64,000 bases of DNA from NCBI GenBank assembly GCA_040772045.1, contig JAXGYV010000005.1, forward strand, positions 1 through 64,000, written 5' to 3'. This document shows positions 45,625 through 55,350 of the stretch, piece after piece (within the stretch, counting starts at the first letter, position 1; each line of letters begins with the position of its first letter). Below the pieces are notes generated by a model. The model made no database searches, was not told the origin of the DNA, and worked only from the letters and a program-made list of their open reading frames with translations. The translations under genes and the position numbers were made by a program. Origin of the DNA: JAXGYV01 sp040772045 (GTDB taxonomy: Bacteria; Actinomycetota; Thermoleophilia; UBA2241).

Positions 45625-47076
45625 ATGGCGGCGTCTGCGCCACACGCCAGTGAGAGGTCGGCGATCAGCCAAGGCCGGCGCCGGACGAAGATCGTCGCCA
45701 CACTAGGTCCGGCATCCCGACAGGACCGGGTGCTCGAACAACTCATCGCGGCCGGCATGGACATAGCGCGCATCAACCTGTCCCACGGCACCATGGCCGA
45801 GCATGCCGCATCCATCGCCGCCGTGCGGCGCGCTGCCAGCGACCACGACGCGCCGCTCGCCGTGCTCATCGATCTCCCCGGCCCCAAACTTCGGCTCGGC
45901 GACCTGCCACAGCCGATCACGGCGAGCACCGGCCAGACCGTCGTGCTCGGCGCACCCGCCTCCGCCCAGCTACCGGTGAACTTCCCCGAACTCCTGCCGT
46001 ACTTCGCCGCCGGCGAGCTCGTGCTCATCGACGACGGCGCCGTCGCCCTGCGCGTGCGCTCCGTCTCGCCCCCCACGGTAACGCTCGAGGCGCTCAACGA
46101 CGGCGTGATCACCTCCCGGAAGGGCGTGAACCTGCCCGACACGCGGTTGCCGATTCCACCGCTCACGACAGCCGACCGCGAGCTGCTCGACTGGGGCCTG
46201 CGACAGGACGTCGACTACGTCGCCCTCTCGTTCGTGCGCCGCGCCGAAGACGTACGCGAGCTGAAGGAGCTGATCGCCGCGGCCGGGGGCGATCAGCTCG
46301 TAGTCGCCAAGATCGAGAAGAAGGAGGCGCTGGCCGTCTACGAGGACATCATCGCCGCGGCCGACGCGATCATGGTGGCTCGCGGCGACCTCGGGGTAGA
46401 GATCGATCCGGCCATGGTGCCCATCTGGCAGAAGCGCATCATCCAGGCGGCCAACGCGGCGGGCAAGCCGGTGATCACCGCCACACAGATGCTGCAGTCG
46501 ATGGTCACTTCCCCGCGCCCCACGCGCGCCGAGGCCAGCGACGTGGCCAACGCCATCTACGACGCGACCAGCGCCGTGATGCTCTCGGGAGAGACCGCCA
46601 TCGGCGCCTACCCGGTGGAAGCGGTGCGTACTATGGCCGATATCGCGCTCGTCGTCGAGGCGGACATCGAGCGCGCCGGCCGCGCCCCGCAACCGTGGAC
46701 CGCGGAGCGCGCGGGCGTCTCCAACGCCATCAGTTACGGTGCCTGCGAGGTGGCATATCGGGTTGGCGCCGCGGCCATCGTAACCGCCACGTACTCAGGA
46801 GCCACGGCTCGCGCGGTGGCCCGCAACATGCCCACGCAGCCCATCGTCGCCGTAAGCCCCAATCAGCGTGTCGTCAACCAGCTCGCGCTCTGCTGGGGAG
46901 TTTGTCCCCTCCTCGGCGGCCGTTGGGGGAGCTTCGAGGAGATCGTCGCCGAGGCCAACGATCTCGTGCTTGCCAACGCTCTGGGGCAGCGGACTCAGAT
47001 CGTGGTGGTCACGGCCGGCCTACAGACCAACCAACCCGGCAAAACAAACCTCATCAAGGCCCACGTGCTGGACTGA
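45625..47076 (+). CDS. pyk: Pyruvate kinase
   Basis: A 483-residue glycolytic enzyme (phosphoenolpyruvate + ADP to pyruvate + ATP). Motifs: TKIVATLGPAS, INLSHGT, VLIDLPGPKLR, VAKIEKKEAL (catalytic Lys), MVARGDLGVE (metal Asp), ITATQMLQSM, and a C-terminal allosteric domain. The ATG at 45625 follows GAGGAGG at 7 nt; a TTG 24 bp earlier is less likely. Its pyruvate is the expected substrate of the 2-oxoacid oxidoreductase 3.4 kb downstream. The SRP RNA gene begins 40 bp after the stop. Confidence 0.96.
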   Translation: MAASAPHASERSAISQGRRRTKIVATLGPASRQDRVLEQLIAAGMDIARINLSHGTMAEHAASIAAVRRAASDHDAPLAVLIDLPGPKLRLGDLPQPITASTGQTVVLGAPASAQLPVNFPELLPYFAAGELVLIDDGAVALRVRSVSPPTVTLEALNDGVITSRKGVNLPDTRLPIPPLTTADRELLDWGLRQDVDYVALSFVRRAEDVRELKELIAAAGGDQLVVAKIEKKEALAVYEDIIAAADAIMVARGDLGVEIDPAMVPIWQKRIIQAANAAGKPVITATQMLQSMVTSPRPTRAEASDVANAIYDATSAVMLSGETAIGAYPVEAVRTMADIALVVEADIERAGRAPQPWTAERAGVSNAISYGACEVAYRVGAAAIVTATYSGATARAVARNMPTQPIVAVSPNQRVVNQLALCWGVCPLLGGRWGSFEEIVAEANDLVLANALGQRTQIVVVTAGLQTNQPGKTNLIKAHVLD

Positions 47077-47116
47077 CGGCGCCACGCAGTCGCCCTCGCA
47101 TGCTACACTCATGCGT

Positions 47117-47386
47117 GGTCGCGCTAGGTGGGGAGCCAGCGGTGCCCTGTACCCGCAATCCGCTTCAGCGGGGCTGAATCCCCGCCCGAGGGATCGCCCT
47201 GTGAGGCAGTCAACCGTGCGACGGCGTTGAGGGTCGGGTCCCGCGCAATGGGAGCCCGTGAACCCCGTCAGGTCCGGGAGGAAGCAGCGGTAAGCGGTCT
47301 CTCCCATGTGCCGCGGGGACACCTGGCCGGAGCCGCCGTTCGGAGAGGACGCTCGGAGGACGTGTTTCGACGGCGGGTGCGCGACC
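47117..47386 (+). ncRNA. ffs: Signal recognition particle RNA, large (Alu-containing) type
   Basis: The hallmark S-domain hairpin GTCAGGTCCGGGAGGAAGCAG lies near 47267-47287. The upstream half (GCTAGGTGGGGAGCCAGCGGTGCC ... CCCGCAATCCGC) is the conserved Alu domain of the large bacterial SRP RNA. The ends pair: GGTCGCGC (47117-47124) with GCGCGACC (47379-47386). A TACACT -10 box is at 47104-47109 and a T-rich stretch (47388-47402) follows. The RNA binds Ffh and targets membrane proteins. About 270 nt, similar to Bacillus scRNA. Confidence 0.93.
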
Positions 47387-47461
47387 ATCTTTCTCTTTTT
47401 TTCGGGCTCGGGCCACGAAAGCCGCGACCGGCCCCCTGGGGAGACTGACTGCGAGGTCGTC

Positions 47462-49213
47462 ATGGACGGAGTACAGCCAGATACTCGATCGCTCTACCGA
47501 GTCTATCGGCCGCAGACGTTCTCCGAGCTGCGAGGGCAGGGCCACGTGGCGCGTACGCTGGCCAACGCGGTACGCAATGGCAGCGTAGCTCACGGATACG
47601 TGTTCGCCGGCCCGCGCGGTACCGGCAAGACGAGCACCGCGCGCATCCTGGCCAAGGCGCTCAACTGCGCCGGCCCAGACGGCGAGCATCGCCTCACCTC
47701 CCCCACGCCCGAACCTTGCGGTGTGTGCGCCCCGTGTCGCGAGATAGCCGCCGGCGCCTGCCTCGACGTAATCGAGATGGACGCCGCGAGCAACCGGAGC
47801 ATCGACGACGTGCGAGACCTGCGCGATACCATCGCCTTCGCCCCCGTGCGCGACCGTTTCAAGGTGTACATCATCGACGAGGCGCACATGCTCACTCGCG
47901 AAGCCTTCAACGCGCTGCTCAAGACGCTCGAGGAACCGCCACCTAATGTGGTCTTCGTCTTGGCTACCACCGAGCCGCACAAGCTGCCCGACACGATCGT
48001 CTCGCGCTGCCAGCGCTTCGACTTCCACCGTCCCACGATGCAGCAGATCGTCGCCCTTTTGACCGCCATCGCCGCGCAAGAGGAAGTCGAGATCGACGAG
48101 GAGGCGCTGGAGACCATCGCTGAACACGCCCAGGGCGGCTTTCGCGACGCCATCGGCGCCCTCGACAGGCTGCGTTCCTTCGCCGAGGGCCGCATCCATA
48201 CCGACGACGTGCTGGCGGTGCTCGGTGTCACCGACACGCAACTGCTCATCGAGATCACCGACATCGTCGTGGACCGCGACCCGTCGGCGGCGCTCGCGTT
48301 CGTGCACCGCCTCTACGAACGAGGCGTCAACTTCGGCCAGTTCATCGCCGACCTGCTGCGCCATCTGCGACGTCTGTTCCTCCTCCAGCACCTCCTCCAG
48401 CCGGGCGAGGATCCAGCGCTGTTGCGCGCCCTGGGACAGAACGTAGGGCTTCACCCCTCCGCCATCGCCCGGCTCCAGCCGCAAGCACATCAGTTCACGC
48501 CGGCGGCGCTGATCCGCTTCATGGACCTGCTCGGACACGCCCAGTCAGAGATCAAAGCGGGCCTCGACGGCCGCCTGCAACTCGAGCTGGCGCTGGTCAA
48601 ACTCACGCGGCCGCATCTTGAGCTCTCGCTCGAGGGCCTCGACGAACGGCTGCGCCGACTCGAAGGCGAGCTCACTCCGGCGGACGCCGGCCGGCACCCC
48701 GCGGGCTCCGAGACGCGGCGCGATACGGCTCCGCCGCGCGGCGCCGGCCGGCCGGCCGCGGCGCCGGCCGAACCCATCGCCCCGCGGGCAGTACCCTCAT
48801 CCGAGCCGGCGGCGCCGCAGTCAGCGACGGCAGACGACCAGCACACCGGCTCCCCCCTCGAACAGATCACGCGCGCCTGGCCGGTGGTGCTGGAACGGGT
48901 CAGAGCGCGCAGCGGACCGCTCGGCGCGCTCCTGCGCGATGCCGTGCCCGTCGACGCCGATGAAACGCGCATCGTGGTCGGAGTGCCCGCGCCGTTCATC
49001 TGCGAGCGACTTCGCGAGCAGGGCGACAGCGATTCCGTCGCCCAGACCGTCGCCGACGTACTGGGCGCGCCCAAACGGATGGAGTACGTCGTCAGCGGTA
49101 CCCCCACGCCCAGGAGCGAGGCCGACGCCCCCGTCACGGCGCTCACCGATGCACAGCGCATCGCCCTTATCCAGAGAGAGCTCGACGCCGAGCTGCTCAC
49201 CGACGACCATTGA
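47462..49213 (+). CDS. dnaX: DNA polymerase III subunit gamma/tau
   Basis: A 583-residue clamp-loader subunit. Walker A is GPRGTGKTS (about 45-53), the zinc cysteines lie in the C...CGVCAPC segment, Walker B is YIIDEAHML, and sensor 1 is VLATTEPHKLP with the SRC box SRCQRFDF. The C-terminal third is Pro/Ala-rich and longer than gamma alone, as in tau. The true start is the ATG at 47462 (GAGGTCGTC just before it); the frame opens earlier, inside the SRP RNA, and that part is not translated. Order SRP RNA, dnaX, ybaB, recR as in Bacillus. Confidence 0.95.
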   Translation: MDGVQPDTRSLYRVYRPQTFSELRGQGHVARTLANAVRNGSVAHGYVFAGPRGTGKTSTARILAKALNCAGPDGEHRLTSPTPEPCGVCAPCREIAAGACLDVIEMDAASNRSIDDVRDLRDTIAFAPVRDRFKVYIIDEAHMLTREAFNALLKTLEEPPPNVVFVLATTEPHKLPDTIVSRCQRFDFHRPTMQQIVALLTAIAAQEEVEIDEEALETIAEHAQGGFRDAIGALDRLRSFAEGRIHTDDVLAVLGVTDTQLLIEITDIVVDRDPSAALAFVHRLYERGVNFGQFIADLLRHLRRLFLLQHLLQPGEDPALLRALGQNVGLHPSAIARLQPQAHQFTPAALIRFMDLLGHAQSEIKAGLDGRLQLELALVKLTRPHLELSLEGLDERLRRLEGELTPADAGRHPAGSETRRDTAPPRGAGRPAAAPAEPIAPRAVPSSEPAAPQSATADDQHTGSPLEQITRAWPVVLERVRARSGPLGALLRDAVPVDADETRIVVGVPAPFICERLREQGDSDSVAQTVADVLGAPKRMEYVVSGTPTPRSEADAPVTALTDAQRIALIQRELDAELLTDDH

Positions 49214-49233
49214 CCGAGGCAGGAGAGCCCGCC

Positions 49234-49557
49234 ATGAATCACCAGCAGATGAAGATGCTCAAACAGTTACAGGAGATGCAGCAGAAGATGGCCGAAGCCC
49301 AGGACAAGCTCGCCGAGGAGACGGTAGAGGCGAGCGCCGGCGGCGGCACCGTAACCGCCGTGGTCAGCGGCGACCTGGAGGTGCGCGAGATCCGTATACG
49401 GCCCGAGGCGGTCGACCCCGAGGACGTCGAGATGCTCCAGGACCTCATCACCGCCGCCGTCAACGAGGCGCTGCGCGCAGCGCAGGACCTCGCGCAGCGC
49501 ACCATGAGCGGCGTCACCGCCGGCATGCAGCTTCCCAACATCCCAGGCCTCTTCTGA
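49234..49557 (+). CDS. YbaB/EbfC nucleoid-associated protein
   Basis: A 107-residue DNA-binding protein: long N-terminal helix (MLKQLQEMQQKMAEAQDKLAEE), beta hairpin TVTAVVSGDLEVREIRI, and a C-terminal helix. It forms a tweezer-shaped dimer on DNA. The ATG at 49234 is chosen with GCAGGAGAGC upstream. It sits between dnaX and recR, its usual place. Confidence 0.94.
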   Translation: MNHQQMKMLKQLQEMQQKMAEAQDKLAEETVEASAGGGTVTAVVSGDLEVREIRIRPEAVDPEDVEMLQDLITAAVNEALRAAQDLAQRTMSGVTAGMQLPNIPGLF

Positions 49558-49686
49558 GCCGCCCAATCCCAGGATGATCGCCGCCGTCACAGTGCCAAGC
49601 CAGCGCGCCAAAGACGCGGCCCCCGTGGTCGCCATCCGCGGTCATCAACGCCTCTTCAAGCACAGCGAAATTCGCCGGCAGTCTGG

Positions 49687-49715
49687 TTGTTGGCCCCCAC
49701 CCTGCAGGTTACAAT
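49687..49715 (+). promoter_or_regulatory. Possible promoter before recR
   Basis: TTGTTG (49687-49692), 17 bp, TACAAT (49710-49715) upstream of recR, in a 277-bp gap after ybaB. Weak -35, good -10. May give recR and the oxidoreductase operon a start independent of dnaX. Confidence 0.5.
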
Positions 49716-49834
49716 GAATACTCTCCTGCGCGCTCGTTCCCGTTGAGTAACGATGCAGCCACTTGCATGTGGTTCGCGTCGGCACGGGCAGTATGCGCGA
49801 CCAGGGTTGTATACAGAGGAGTCGGATCCACAGA

Positions 49835-50440
49835 GTGTATGCACCTACTGTCGCACGCCTCATCGAAGAGCTCGCTAAGCTCCCCGGCATCGGTCCGCGC
49901 ACAGCGCAGCGTCTGGCGTACTACATCCTGCGCCAGCGACCAGCCGACATCTTGCCCCTAGCGCAGGCCATCGTCGACGTCAAAGAGAAGATCGGCTTCT
50001 GCCGGCGCTGCTTCAACCTGGCCGAGGGCGAACTCTGCGGCATCTGCGCCGACGAGCGACGCGACCCCCACGTGGTGTGCGTGGTGGAGCAGCCATCGGA
50101 TATTCTTCCCATTGAACGTACACACACGTTCAGCGGCTTGTATCATGTCCTCGGAGGAGCACTCTCCCCGATCGACGGCGTGGAGCCCGGCGACCTGCGC
50201 CTGGCCGAGCTGGTCGCCCGCGTGGAGGAGGGTGTAACAGAGGTCATCGTGGCCACGAATCCCACGATGACCGGCGAGGCAACGGCCATGTACATCGCCG
50301 ACCTGCTGCCGCCGCACGTGCGCGTAACGCGCATCGCCAGCGGCCTGCCCGTAGGCGGCGATCTGGAATACGCAGACGAGCTAACACTCGGCCGGGCTCT
50401 CTCCGGCCGGTTACCCATGTCGCGCGGACCCGGTGGGTGA
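49835..50440 (+). CDS. recR: Recombination protein RecR
   Basis: A 201-residue RecR: helix-hairpin-helix LAKLPGIGPRTAQRLAYYIL, zinc finger CRRCFNLAEGELCGIC, and a Toprim domain (VCVVEQPSDILPIE, ATNPTMTGEATAMYI). It acts with RecO and RecF in gap repair. The start is the GTG at 49835 (VYAPTVARLIEEL matches the family N-terminus). Ends 40 bp before the 2-oxoacid oxidoreductase operon. Confidence 0.95.
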   Translation: MYAPTVARLIEELAKLPGIGPRTAQRLAYYILRQRPADILPLAQAIVDVKEKIGFCRRCFNLAEGELCGICADERRDPHVVCVVEQPSDILPIERTHTFSGLYHVLGGALSPIDGVEPGDLRLAELVARVEEGVTEVIVATNPTMTGEATAMYIADLLPPHVRVTRIASGLPVGGDLEYADELTLGRALSGRLPMSRGPGG

Positions 50441-50479
50441 CGGGCGGCGCGATCAGAACAGGCGGCGAGGAGGATAGAT

Positions 50480-51052
50480 ATGCAGGGTCTCACCGAGATC
50501 CGCTGGCACGGACGAGGCGGCCAAGGTGCCGTCACCGCGGCCAAGATGACTGCCGAGCTAGCGCTCGGCCAAGGCAAGTTCTTCCAGGCATTCCCCGAGT
50601 ACGGACCGGAACGTTCCGGGGCACCGATCGTCGCCTTTACTCGCGTCAGCGATCAGCCGATTCAGGTGTACTCCGGTATCGAGCACCCCGACATCGTCGT
50701 GGTCCTCGACCCAAGCTTGCTGAGCGTGGTCGACGTCACCAAAGGCGCCCCGGACGACGCCATCGTCCTGATCAACAGCGATGCGCCACCCGCGGCGCTG
50801 CGTGAAAAGTACGGCCTCAAGGGCCGTCGCCTGTACTGCATCGCGGCGACCCGCATCGCCGTCGAGACCATCGGCCGCCCCATCCCGAACACGCCCATGG
50901 TCGGCGCACTCACCCGTATTACCGGACTCTTCCCTATCGAGAACGTCGTCGAGTTCCTGCGGGAGGACTTCGGCAAGAAGTTCCCCCCCAAAGTCGTGGA
51001 AGGCAACATCAAGGCCATCACCCGCTCCTACGAGGAGGTCCAGGGCGAATGA
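50480..51052 (+). CDS. porC: 2-oxoacid:acceptor oxidoreductase gamma subunit
   Basis: A 190-residue gamma subunit. It opens with EIRWHGRGGQGAVTAAKM and continues to FFQAFPEYGPERSGAPIVAFTRVS, the family signature. In the four-subunit pyruvate:ferredoxin enzymes gamma is part of the thiamine-diphosphate core with alpha and beta. It starts an operon of six genes: gamma, delta, alpha, NuoE-like, NuoF-like and the fusion. The start is an ATG after GGAGGATAG. Confidence 0.95.
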   Translation: MQGLTEIRWHGRGGQGAVTAAKMTAELALGQGKFFQAFPEYGPERSGAPIVAFTRVSDQPIQVYSGIEHPDIVVVLDPSLLSVVDVTKGAPDDAIVLINSDAPPAALREKYGLKGRRLYCIAATRIAVETIGRPIPNTPMVGALTRITGLFPIENVVEFLREDFGKKFPPKVVEGNIKAITRSYEEVQGE

Positions 51053-51450
51053 CACCACCGAAGAAGCAGCCGGCTGTGAAGGCCGTGCCGTCTACCCCCA
51101 AGGTCAAGCAACCGAAGCTACCGAAGCCCAAATGGGACGTCTGCGACATCAACGAGTGGGGCCCTGAGGAGCACCAGCTCGGCGCCACCATCCCCGAGGC
51201 CGGAAACTCGGTCTACAACGAGACCGGCGGCTGGCGCTCGGATGTCCCCGAGTTCGATCCCAGCAAGTGCGACGGGTGCATGCTCTGCTACTTCTACTGC
51301 CCAGACGCCTCCATCATCGTCGAATGCGACAAGGCGTCGGGGGTCAACAAGGCCGTCGGCGTAGACCTCGCCCACTGCAAGGGCTGCGGCATCTGCGCCA
51401 ACGAGTGCCCACGGAAGGCTATCGTCATGAAGATCGAAGAGAAGGGGTGA
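51049..51450 (+). CDS. porD: 2-oxoacid:acceptor oxidoreductase delta subunit (2 x [4Fe-4S])
   Basis: A 133-residue ferredoxin-like subunit with a Lys/Pro-rich N-terminus (KPKWDVCDINEW) and two complete [4Fe-4S] motifs, CDGCMLCYFYCPD and CKGCGICANECPR. It passes electrons out of the thiamine-diphosphate site. The start overlaps the porC stop (4 bp), so the pair is translationally coupled. Since the operon also codes for other ferredoxin domains, this one is the proximal part of a longer wire. Confidence 0.94.
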   Translation: MTPPKKQPAVKAVPSTPKVKQPKLPKPKWDVCDINEWGPEEHQLGATIPEAGNSVYNETGGWRSDVPEFDPSKCDGCMLCYFYCPDASIIVECDKASGVNKAVGVDLAHCKGCGICANECPRKAIVMKIEEKG

Positions 51451-52661
51451 GCGCGGTGGCAAGCACAGAGCACACCATTCTCGCAGTCACCGGGAACGAG
51501 GCGGCCGCCGAAGCCATGCGCCAGGTGAACCCCGACGTCGTGGCCGCCTACCCGATCACGCCGCAGACCGAGGTCGTACAGTTGTACGCTCAGCTCGTCG
51601 CCGACGGCAAGGTGGACACCGAGTTCATCACCGTGGAGAGCGAGCACTCGGCGATGAGCGCCGTCATCGGCTCCGCCGCCGCCGGCGCACGCACCATGAC
51701 GGCGACGAGCTCCCAGGGGTTCGCCCTGATGTGGGAGGTCCTCTACGTGGCCGCCTCGTACCGTCTGCCGATCGTGATGACTACCGTGAACCGTGCCCTC
51801 AGCGGGCCGATCAACATTCACTGCGACCACTCAGACACCATGGGTGGCCGCGACTCCGGCTGGATTCAGCTCTACGGCGAAAACCACCAGGAGGCGTACG
51901 ACAACCTCATCATGGGCGTACGCATCGCCGAGCACCTGGACGTGCGCACGCCGGTCATGAACATGTACGACGGCTACGTGATCAGCGGTGCCATTGGCCC
52001 CCTGGAGATGCTGACCGACGAGCAAGTCAAGCAGTTCATCGGCCCCTACAAAGCTATCAACCCGCTGCTCGACATCGAGCATCCGGTCACCGTGGGTCCG
52101 TTCGACGGCCTGCACGGTTACTACTTCGAGCACAAGGTCGCTCAGAACCGCGCCATGGCTCGCGCCCTCGGCGTGATCGATGAGGTGGCGGCCGAGTACG
52201 CCGAGCTCAGCGGCCGCCACTACGGACTCCTCGATCCCTATCGCATAGAGGACGCCGACGTGGCGATCGTGGTGGTCGGCTCCACCGCCGGCACCACACG
52301 TATGGTGGTGGACAAGCTGCGCGAGCAGGGCGTGAAAGCCGGGATGGTGCGCGTGCGCGCGCTGCGCCCATTCCCAGCCGCCGCGTATGCCGATGCCCTC
52401 AAGAGCTGCAAGGTCGTCGGCGTGATGGACCGCGCCGACTCCTTCGGCGCGCAGGGCGGGCCGGTGTTCCTAGAGGTCCGCTCCGCGCTCTACGACTGCG
52501 ATCCCCGGCCGCAGATCGTGCCGTTCATCTACGGACTGGGCGGCCGCGACATCTTCCTCGACAACATCGAGGAAGCGTTCGACGTACTCCTCGGCGGCCT
52601 GAAAGGCAAGCGACTGCCCGTCGAACGCACCTATCTGAACATCCGTAAGGACAGGGTGTGA
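51447..52661 (+). CDS. porA: 2-oxoacid:acceptor oxidoreductase alpha subunit
   Basis: A 404-residue alpha subunit: GNEAAAEAMRQVNPDVVAAYPITPQTEVVQLY is the family start, ESEHSAMSAVIGSAAAGARTMTATSSQG the second block, and the C-terminal domain (ADVAIVVVGSTAGTTRMVVDKLR) handles CoA/2-oxoacid. Substrate class by similarity is pyruvate; 2-oxoisovalerate cannot be excluded. The start is a GTG overlapping the porD stop (51447) or one nine bp on (51456). No beta subunit gene follows; beta is found fused at the end of the operon. Confidence 0.93.
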   Translation: MSAVASTEHTILAVTGNEAAAEAMRQVNPDVVAAYPITPQTEVVQLYAQLVADGKVDTEFITVESEHSAMSAVIGSAAAGARTMTATSSQGFALMWEVLYVAASYRLPIVMTTVNRALSGPINIHCDHSDTMGGRDSGWIQLYGENHQEAYDNLIMGVRIAEHLDVRTPVMNMYDGYVISGAIGPLEMLTDEQVKQFIGPYKAINPLLDIEHPVTVGPFDGLHGYYFEHKVAQNRAMARALGVIDEVAAEYAELSGRHYGLLDPYRIEDADVAIVVVGSTAGTTRMVVDKLREQGVKAGMVRVRALRPFPAAAYADALKSCKVVGVMDRADSFGAQGGPVFLEVRSALYDCDPRPQIVPFIYGLGGRDIFLDNIEEAFDVLLGGLKGKRLPVERTYLNIRKDRV

Positions 52662-52663
52662 CC

Positions 52664-53445
52664 ATGGCCAAAGCGAACGCAGCAGGCCGCTCCCGCGGCA
52701 ACGGAAAACCCCGTACCGCCGAGCCCACGGGCTCGCGCCTGTACGAGATCATCAAGGGCATCGACTTCGAGCGCCGCGAGCTGACCGCCAAGCGGCCAGG
52801 CAAGAGCCTCTTCGACCTGGTACGCGACCGAGACGGTTCCTACCGCTGCTACGCGTGCACACTCTGCGAGCGCAACTGCCCGGTCGACTGCATCGAGATC
52901 GACTACTGCCCCGAGCACCCCGAGCTGCCCTGGGACGTGGCGGCCGAGGCTGCGGCGGCTGCCGCCGCCCAGCCCGAGGTCGACATGAAGCTGTTCGATC
53001 CGGTGATCGCCAGGCTGCGCGAGGGTTACGGGATGGTCGAGGCGCTGCACACCACCCAGGAGATCTTCGGCTACCTGCCGCGCAAAGCGCTGGAGAACAT
53101 CGCCGACGAGCTGACCCTACCCTTCTCGCGCGTCTACGGCGTGGCCACCTTCTACAACCAATTCCGCCTCAAGCCGGTGGGCAAGTACATCATCGACGTC
53201 TGCATGGGTACCGCTTGCCATGTGGCGGGCGCGCCGCTCATCGTCGAGGCGTTCACGCAGGAGCTCGGCATCCCGGTCGGCGAAACCACCGAGGACCAGC
53301 TCTTCACTCTGCAGACGGTCAACTGCGTCGGCGCCTGCGCCCTAGCGCCGGTGGTCCGTGTTGGCGACGAGGAGACGTACGGACGTCTCACGCCGAACAA
53401 CGCCCGCAAGTTGGTGCGTCAGCTCCGCAAGAGAGAGGAGGCCTA

Positions 53446-53446
<1 letters not shown>
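52664..53446 (+). CDS. NuoE-type [2Fe-2S] subunit with N-terminal [4Fe-4S] domain
   Basis: A 260-residue protein. Residues about 1-90 have a single ferredoxin motif, CYACTLCERNCPVDC, not present in complex I NuoE. Residues about 100-260 are NuoE/HydC-like: LREGYGMVEALHTTQEIFGYLPRKAL, with the thioredoxin-fold cluster cysteines in CMGTACHVAG and CVGACALAP. It should pass electrons to or from the NuoF-like flavoprotein. The ATG at 52664 follows the porA stop by 2 bp (a GTG at 52658 is possible). NuoF-like starts at the last base of its stop. Confidence 0.9.
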
Positions 53447-55346
<1,900 letters not shown>

Positions 55347-55350
<4 letters not shown>

